Origin: Suipraeoptans intestinalis
GTDB taxonomy: Bacteria; Bacillota; Clostridia; Lachnospirales; Lachnospiraceae
Length of the DNA stretch: 64,000 nt
Assembly: GCF_009696485.1 (NCBI RefSeq)
Contig: NZ_VULY01000018.1
Location: 1,914,001-1,978,000, forward strand
Reading direction: 5' to 3'
Part shown: positions 60,599 to 64,000 of the stretch, piece after piece
Layout of the letters: each line of letters opens with the position of its first letter
Numbering within the stretch: position 1 is the stretch's first letter
Notes under the pieces: generated by a model
Told to the model about the DNA's origin: nothing
The model's input: only the letters and a program-made list of their open reading frames with translations
Database searches by the model: none
Translations under genes and position numbers: made by a program

Positions 60599-62386
60599 AT
60601 GAAGGTCAAAGAAAGAATTGAACAGTTAAGAAAAGTGATGGAAGAAAAAGGGGTAGACGCATATGTGGTCCCAACGGCGGACTTTCATCAGAGCGAGTAT
60701 GTAGGAGAATATTTTAAGGCAAGAAAATTTATTACGGGGTTTTCAGGATCGGCCGGGACGGCAGTCATTACCCGGACGGAGGGGAAATTATGGACGGACG
60801 GAAGATATTTCCTGCAGGCGGGACGCCAGCTGGAGGGGACTACGGTAGAACTGATGAAAATGGGAGAGCCGGGAGTTCCTACGATCACAGAGTATCTGGC
60901 AGAGGCGCTGCCGGAAGGAGGCGTGCTGGGATTTGACGGACGTGTGGTATCCATGGGAGAAGGCAAAGCCTACGAAGCTGTCGCAAAGGCCAAAGGCGGA
61001 CGAGTGTTCTATCAGGAAGATCTGATCGACGGAATCTGGACAGATCGTCCGGCCATGTCGGAAGAACCGGCGTTTTCTCTGGAATTGAAATATGCGGGAG
61101 AGTCCACGAAAGATAAACTGATCCGGATCCGTGAGGAGATGAAGCGGTGCCATGCCAATGTGCATATCCTGACGACCCTGGACGATATCTGCTGGACGCT
61201 GAACATTCGAGGAAATGATATCGACTTTTTCCCGATGGTGCTGACATACGCCATCATCACCATGGAGGAAGTTAAGCTGTATGTGGATGAAAGAAAGCTG
61301 AGTGAGGAGATGAAGGCCCTTCTGGCGCAGGATCAGGTCAGCATCCACCCGTACAACGATATCTATGAGGATGTAAAGAAGCTGGGGGCATCCGATACGG
61401 CTTTGATCGATTCCGGCAAACTGAATTATGCATTGTACAGCAACATTCCGGAAGGCGTGCAGGAAGTGGATGAAAGAAATCCGGAGATTCTGTTTAAGGC
61501 CATGAAGAACCGGGTGGAGATCGAAAATATCCGGAAGGCACAGATCAAGGACAGCATCGCCCATGTGCGGTTCATGAAATGGCTGAAAGAAAATATAGGG
61601 AAAACTGTGATCACGGAGATCAGCGCAACAGAAAAGCTGGATGCGTACCGGGCAGAAATGGGCAACTTTATCCGTCCGAGCTTCGAGCCCATCTCTTCCT
61701 TCGGAGAACATGCGGCGATCGTGCATTATACATCTTCAGAAGAGACGAACGTGGAATTGAAGGAAGGAAACCTGTATCTGAGCGATACCGGGGCAGGGTT
61801 CTACGAAGGATCCACGGACGTAACAAGAACCTTTGCGCTGGGAGAGATCCCGCAGGAAATGAAAGAGCATTTTACGCTGGTGGCCATCAGCAATCTTCAG
61901 CTTGCCAATGCGAAGTTCCTAAAAGGAACCATTGGTATGAATCTGGACATTCTGGCAAGAAAGCCTTTCTGGGACAGAGATCTGAATTTTAATCATGGAA
62001 CGGGACATGGAGTTGGCTATCTGCTGAATATCCATGAAGGTCCTACCGGATTCCGCTGGCAGTATCGTCCGGGTGAGTCCCATGCATTTGAGGAAGGCAT
62101 GGTCATCACGGATGAGCCCGGCATTTACATCGAGGGTTCCCACGGAGTGCGTCTGGAAAATGAACTGCTGGTTTGCAGCGGCACCAAAAATGAATACGGG
62201 CAGTTTATGTACTTTGAAGCGATCACCCTGATCCCGATGGATCTGGATGCCATCGACCCGGCCATGATGACAGAAGAAGAAAAGAAACTTTTAAATGATT
62301 ACCACAAAAAGGTATATGACAGTCTGGAAGTACATTTGACAGAAGAAGAAAAAGAGTGGTTAAAAGTCTATACAAGAGCGATCTAA
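60599..62386 (+). CDS. Xaa-Pro aminopeptidase (M24B, long type)
   Basis: A 595-residue cytosolic aminopeptidase P of the long, eukaryote-like type with two creatinase N-like domains (residues about 1-300) and a C-terminal pita-bread catalytic domain. Metal ligands are visible as the aspartates of LSDTGAGFYEGSTDVTRTF near residue 400, the His of HGTGHGVG near residue 465, and the glutamates of DEPGIY and RLENEL. It releases N-terminal residues before proline. It begins behind AAGGAGG and has a consensus promoter. The incomplete gene at the left edge of the window is its close paralogue. yitT-like follows after 27 bases. Confidence 0.96.
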   Translation: MKVKERIEQLRKVMEEKGVDAYVVPTADFHQSEYVGEYFKARKFITGFSGSAGTAVITRTEGKLWTDGRYFLQAGRQLEGTTVELMKMGEPGVPTITEYLAEALPEGGVLGFDGRVVSMGEGKAYEAVAKAKGGRVFYQEDLIDGIWTDRPAMSEEPAFSLELKYAGESTKDKLIRIREEMKRCHANVHILTTLDDICWTLNIRGNDIDFFPMVLTYAIITMEEVKLYVDERKLSEEMKALLAQDQVSIHPYNDIYEDVKKLGASDTALIDSGKLNYALYSNIPEGVQEVDERNPEILFKAMKNRVEIENIRKAQIKDSIAHVRFMKWLKENIGKTVITEISATEKLDAYRAEMGNFIRPSFEPISSFGEHAAIVHYTSSEETNVELKEGNLYLSDTGAGFYEGSTDVTRTFALGEIPQEMKEHFTLVAISNLQLANAKFLKGTIGMNLDILARKPFWDRDLNFNHGTGHGVGYLLNIHEGPTGFRWQYRPGESHAFEEGMVITDEPGIYIEGSHGVRLENELLVCSGTKNEYGQFMYFEAITLIPMDLDAIDPAMMTEEEKKLLNDYHKKVYDSLEVHLTEEEKEWLKVYTRAI

Positions 62387-62413
62387 GAAGCCCGAAAAGC
62401 TAAAAGGAGAGTC

Positions 62414-63274
62414 ATGGATACATTAAAGATGCGTGAGAACCTGAAGGAATACGGGATGCTGACCATTGTTACGATCGTGCTGATCCTGACAGATTATCTG
62501 ATTTTGTTCCCCAATCACTTCACTTTTGGCGGAGTGATCGGGGTGGCAGTTTTGTTAAGCGGAGTGTTGGGAGGATCTCCCAATACCTACGCATTTATCA
62601 TGAACGCCGTCTTGTTTGTGATTGGATTTAAGGTACTGGGGAAGGAATTTGGAATCCGCTCCGTCTATGTTTCGGTGCTGTTTGCAACGGGACTGGGGGC
62701 AGTCCAGTATCTGATCCCGGTACATGGAACCATTTCTGACCAGCCGATTTTGGAGCTGGTGCTGGCGGTGCTTCTGGCGGCGGCCTGCTCCGGCGCGATC
62801 TTCAATCTGTCCGCCTCAACAGGAGGAACGGATATCATCGCACTGATGCTGAAAAAGTATACGAACATCCATATCGGAAAGGCGCTGATGGTCACAGACT
62901 TTTTCGTGGTCGTATTGTCCTTTGTGATCTATGGAACAACGGTAGGAATGTTTTCTCTGGTGGGATATATCGTGAAGGCGTTGTTTATCGATACCGTGAT
63001 AGAGAGTCTGAATCTTTGCAAGTATTTTACTATTATTTCTACGGATCCCAAGCCCATCTGCAGCTTCATCCACGAGGAGCTGAACCACAGCGCCACGCTC
63101 TATAGGGCCGAGGGAGCTTACTCTCACAAGGAGAAGATGGTGATCATGACGGTGGTGGGACGCAGGCAGGCGGTAAAGCTTCGGAATTTTGTACGGCAGC
63201 AGGATCCTCACGCTTTTATGATGATCACTAACAGCAGTGAAATCATTGGAAAAGGGTTCAGAGGTATGTTATAG
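62414..63274 (+). CDS. YitT family membrane protein
   Basis: A 286-residue protein of the YitT/DUF161 family: five or six membrane helices in the first 190 residues (NHFTFGGVIGVAVLLSGVLG, LSASTGGTDIIALML), followed by a cytoplasmic DUF2179 domain (residues about 200-285; HSATLYRAEGAYSHKEKMVI), which looks ligand-binding. Function is not established in the family; transport is often presumed. It is 27 bases after the aminopeptidase P gene and probably shares its transcript. Confidence 0.9.
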   Translation: MDTLKMRENLKEYGMLTIVTIVLILTDYLILFPNHFTFGGVIGVAVLLSGVLGGSPNTYAFIMNAVLFVIGFKVLGKEFGIRSVYVSVLFATGLGAVQYLIPVHGTISDQPILELVLAVLLAAACSGAIFNLSASTGGTDIIALMLKKYTNIHIGKALMVTDFFVVVLSFVIYGTTVGMFSLVGYIVKALFIDTVIESLNLCKYFTIISTDPKPICSFIHEELNHSATLYRAEGAYSHKEKMVIMTVVGRRQAVKLRNFVRQQDPHAFMMITNSSEIIGKGFRGML

Positions 63275-63275
63275 T

Positions 63276-63304
63276 TGTCAAAAGAAACCTGTTCATGTAT
63301 ACTG
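63276..63304 (+). promoter_or_regulatory. Promoter of the small acidic membrane protein gene
   Basis: TTGTCA (63276-63281), 17-bp spacer and TATACT (63299-63304). Confidence 0.7.
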
Positions 63305-63346
63305 TAGGTACAAGAGGATAAGCGCGAGCGGAAAGGAAAGAAGGGT

Positions 63347-63592
63347 ATGAATAAGATGGAAGAACTTTTAGCGGCAACACGTTTGGGCGAACTGGTCAAT
63401 AAAAAAGAGGATGAGGGAAGACATGGCAGGACGATTCTTTGGGTGCTGGCTATCGTGGGAGCCGTAGCGGCTGTAGCTGCGATCGCTTACGCAGTGTACC
63501 GTTTCTTCCTGCCGGATTATCTGGAAGATTTCGATGAAGAGTTTGAAGATGATTTTGATGACGACTTCTTCAACGAGGAGACGCCGGAATAG
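63347..63592 (+). CDS. Small membrane protein with acidic C-terminus
   Basis: An 81-residue single-pass protein. Residues 1-26 are charged (LLAATRLGELVNKK), a Val/Ala-rich helix spans about residues 30-50, and the last 25 residues are almost all Asp, Glu and Phe (three DF/EF-type repeats). No signal cleavage site is seen. It has its own promoter; ribosome site AAAGGAAAG. Similar short proteins occur in Lachnospiraceae, but function is unknown. Confidence 0.78.
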   Translation: MNKMEELLAATRLGELVNKKEDEGRHGRTILWVLAIVGAVAAVAAIAYAVYRFFLPDYLEDFDEEFEDDFDDDFFNEETPE

Positions 63593-63643
63593 ACAGTCGG
63601 ATGTGAGGATCTGTTGTATGGCAGATTCCAAGGAGGCAGAGAT

Positions 63644-63715
63644 ATGTTTTCCGGCAGTGAACGGGGCGTATCGGCAGGCTGTATGTTCCTGCAGAAGGAT
63701 GATAAGGAATACTAG
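63644..63715 (+). CDS. Candidate 23-residue small protein
   Basis: A short frame starting ATG at 63644 and ending at the TAG at 63713, preceded by AAGGAGG at a nine-base distance. The predicted peptide starts MFSGSERGVSAGC and ends KDDKEY. The strong ribosome site is the only positive evidence; an overlapping 36-residue frame from 63619 is an alternative. The gap 63593-63828 otherwise contains just the terminator after it. Confidence 0.3.
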   Translation: MFSGSERGVSAGCMFLQKDDKEY

Positions 63716-63749
63716 GTTTCGCTCATAGGACGAAATGTGAATGGAGACA

Positions 63750-63795
63750 AAAACAGGTGGAGGCCGTTTGGGTAGGGCATTCTGCCTGTTTTTTT
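63750..63795 (+). terminator. Intrinsic terminator before the NYN-domain gene
   Basis: AAACAGG (63752-63758 region) pairs with CCTGTTT (63785-63791), with inner GGC/GCC pairs, and a T7 run follows. Confidence 0.75.
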
Positions 63796-63828
63796 CAGGT
63801 GGCATACCGGAAAGAAAGAGGAGAATTT

Positions 63829-64000
63829 ATGAAAGAAGAACAGTGCTATGCACTTTTGATCGATGCAGATAATGTTTCTGCAAAATACATCAAGCATATT
63901 TTGACGGAGCTGTCAAAATATGGAATTATCACTTACAAAAGAATTTATGGAGACTGGACGAATACACAGCATTCCAGCTGGAAGGAGGAGCTTTTGACAA
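63829..64000 (+). CDS. NYN (PIN-like) domain protein, N-terminal part
   Basis: Only the first 57 residues are inside the window. They begin KEEQCYALLIDADNVSAKYI and contain YGIITYKRIYGDWT, the first two strands of a NYN domain with its acidic metal-binding residues in DADN. NYN/LabA-type domains are PIN-like nucleases or RNA-binding folds in the cytoplasm. The start ATG follows AAGAGGAG. The rest of the gene lies to the right of the window. Confidence 0.88.
   Translation, partial: MKEEQCYALLIDADNVSAKYIKHILTELSKYGIITYKRIYGDWTNTQHSSWKEELLT

Noticed and set aside
1-64000. CRISPR arrays, insertion sequences, prophage or tRNA genes
   Set aside because: No regularly spaced repeats, transposase or integrase frames, or tRNA-like cloverleaf sequences were found in the intergenic regions read.

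Overview
The window reads as a chromosomal stretch from a low-to-mid GC Gram-positive anaerobe, most likely a Lachnospiraceae gut bacterium (class Clostridia). This is inferred from strong AGGAGG-type ribosome sites, sigma-A promoters with 17-bp spacers, a clostridial-style division and wall cluster, a fused CobA-HemD enzyme, an anaerobic (CbiK-type) cobalt chelatase, and several Clostridia-typical small families (DUF1836, DUF5692, YitT). Genus cannot be settled from sequence alone. There is no IS element, phage, CRISPR array, rRNA or tRNA that I can support; almost everything is tightly packed core or near-core genes.

Layout. 1-472: the C-terminal end of an M24 aminopeptidase P. 665-9364: the division/cell-wall (dcw) cluster mraZ-rsmH-ftsL-pbp-mraY-murD-ftsQ-ftsZ, preceded by a sigma-A promoter and four 10-bp MraZ boxes. 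9433-18283: housekeeping genes (beta-CASP RNase-like protein, HAD phosphatase, small acidic protein, pth, mfd, a PrsA-like foldase) ending in a LacI-family regulator. 18583-21983: a sucrose operon (PTS EIIBCA and sucrose-6-phosphate hydrolase) with a palindromic operator/cre site at its promoter. 22169-24791: a membrane glycerophosphodiesterase and, convergently, YqeY.

24941-34279: tetrapyrrole and cobalamin block. On the minus strand a cobalamin riboswitch controls the cobalt ECF transporter cbiM-cbiN-cbiQ-cbiO plus the chelatase cbiK. Divergently on the plus strand are sirC-hemC-cobA/hemD-hemB. Together they make uroporphyrinogen III from aminolevulinate, convert it through precorrin-2 to sirohydrochlorin, import cobalt and insert it. 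The genes for aminolevulinate synthesis and for the later corrin ring steps are not in the window. aroA converges on hemB.

34311-40134: the most unusual locus. A divergent FadR-type regulator and two matching TGGT-N3-A(C/T)CA operators flank an operon of hypB, a 914-residue multi-FeS flavoprotein, hypA and a polytopic DUF5692-like membrane protein. The nickel-insertion chaperones HypA and HypB occur without any hydrogenase or hypCDEF, suggesting a different client or a new redox system.

40146-64000: a truncated ABC permease with an intact ATPase, a hemolysin III/TrhA-like membrane protein, a DUF1836 protein, an EF-G paralogue with a changed G4 motif, trkA-trkH potassium uptake, a membrane protein of unknown function, a small P-loop protein, leuS, a LysR regulator, the metNIQ methionine importer, a second DUF1836 protein, pcrA/uvrD helicase, a full-length M24 aminopeptidase P (paralogue of the fragment at position 1), a YitT-family protein, a small acidic membrane protein and the start of a NYN-domain protein.
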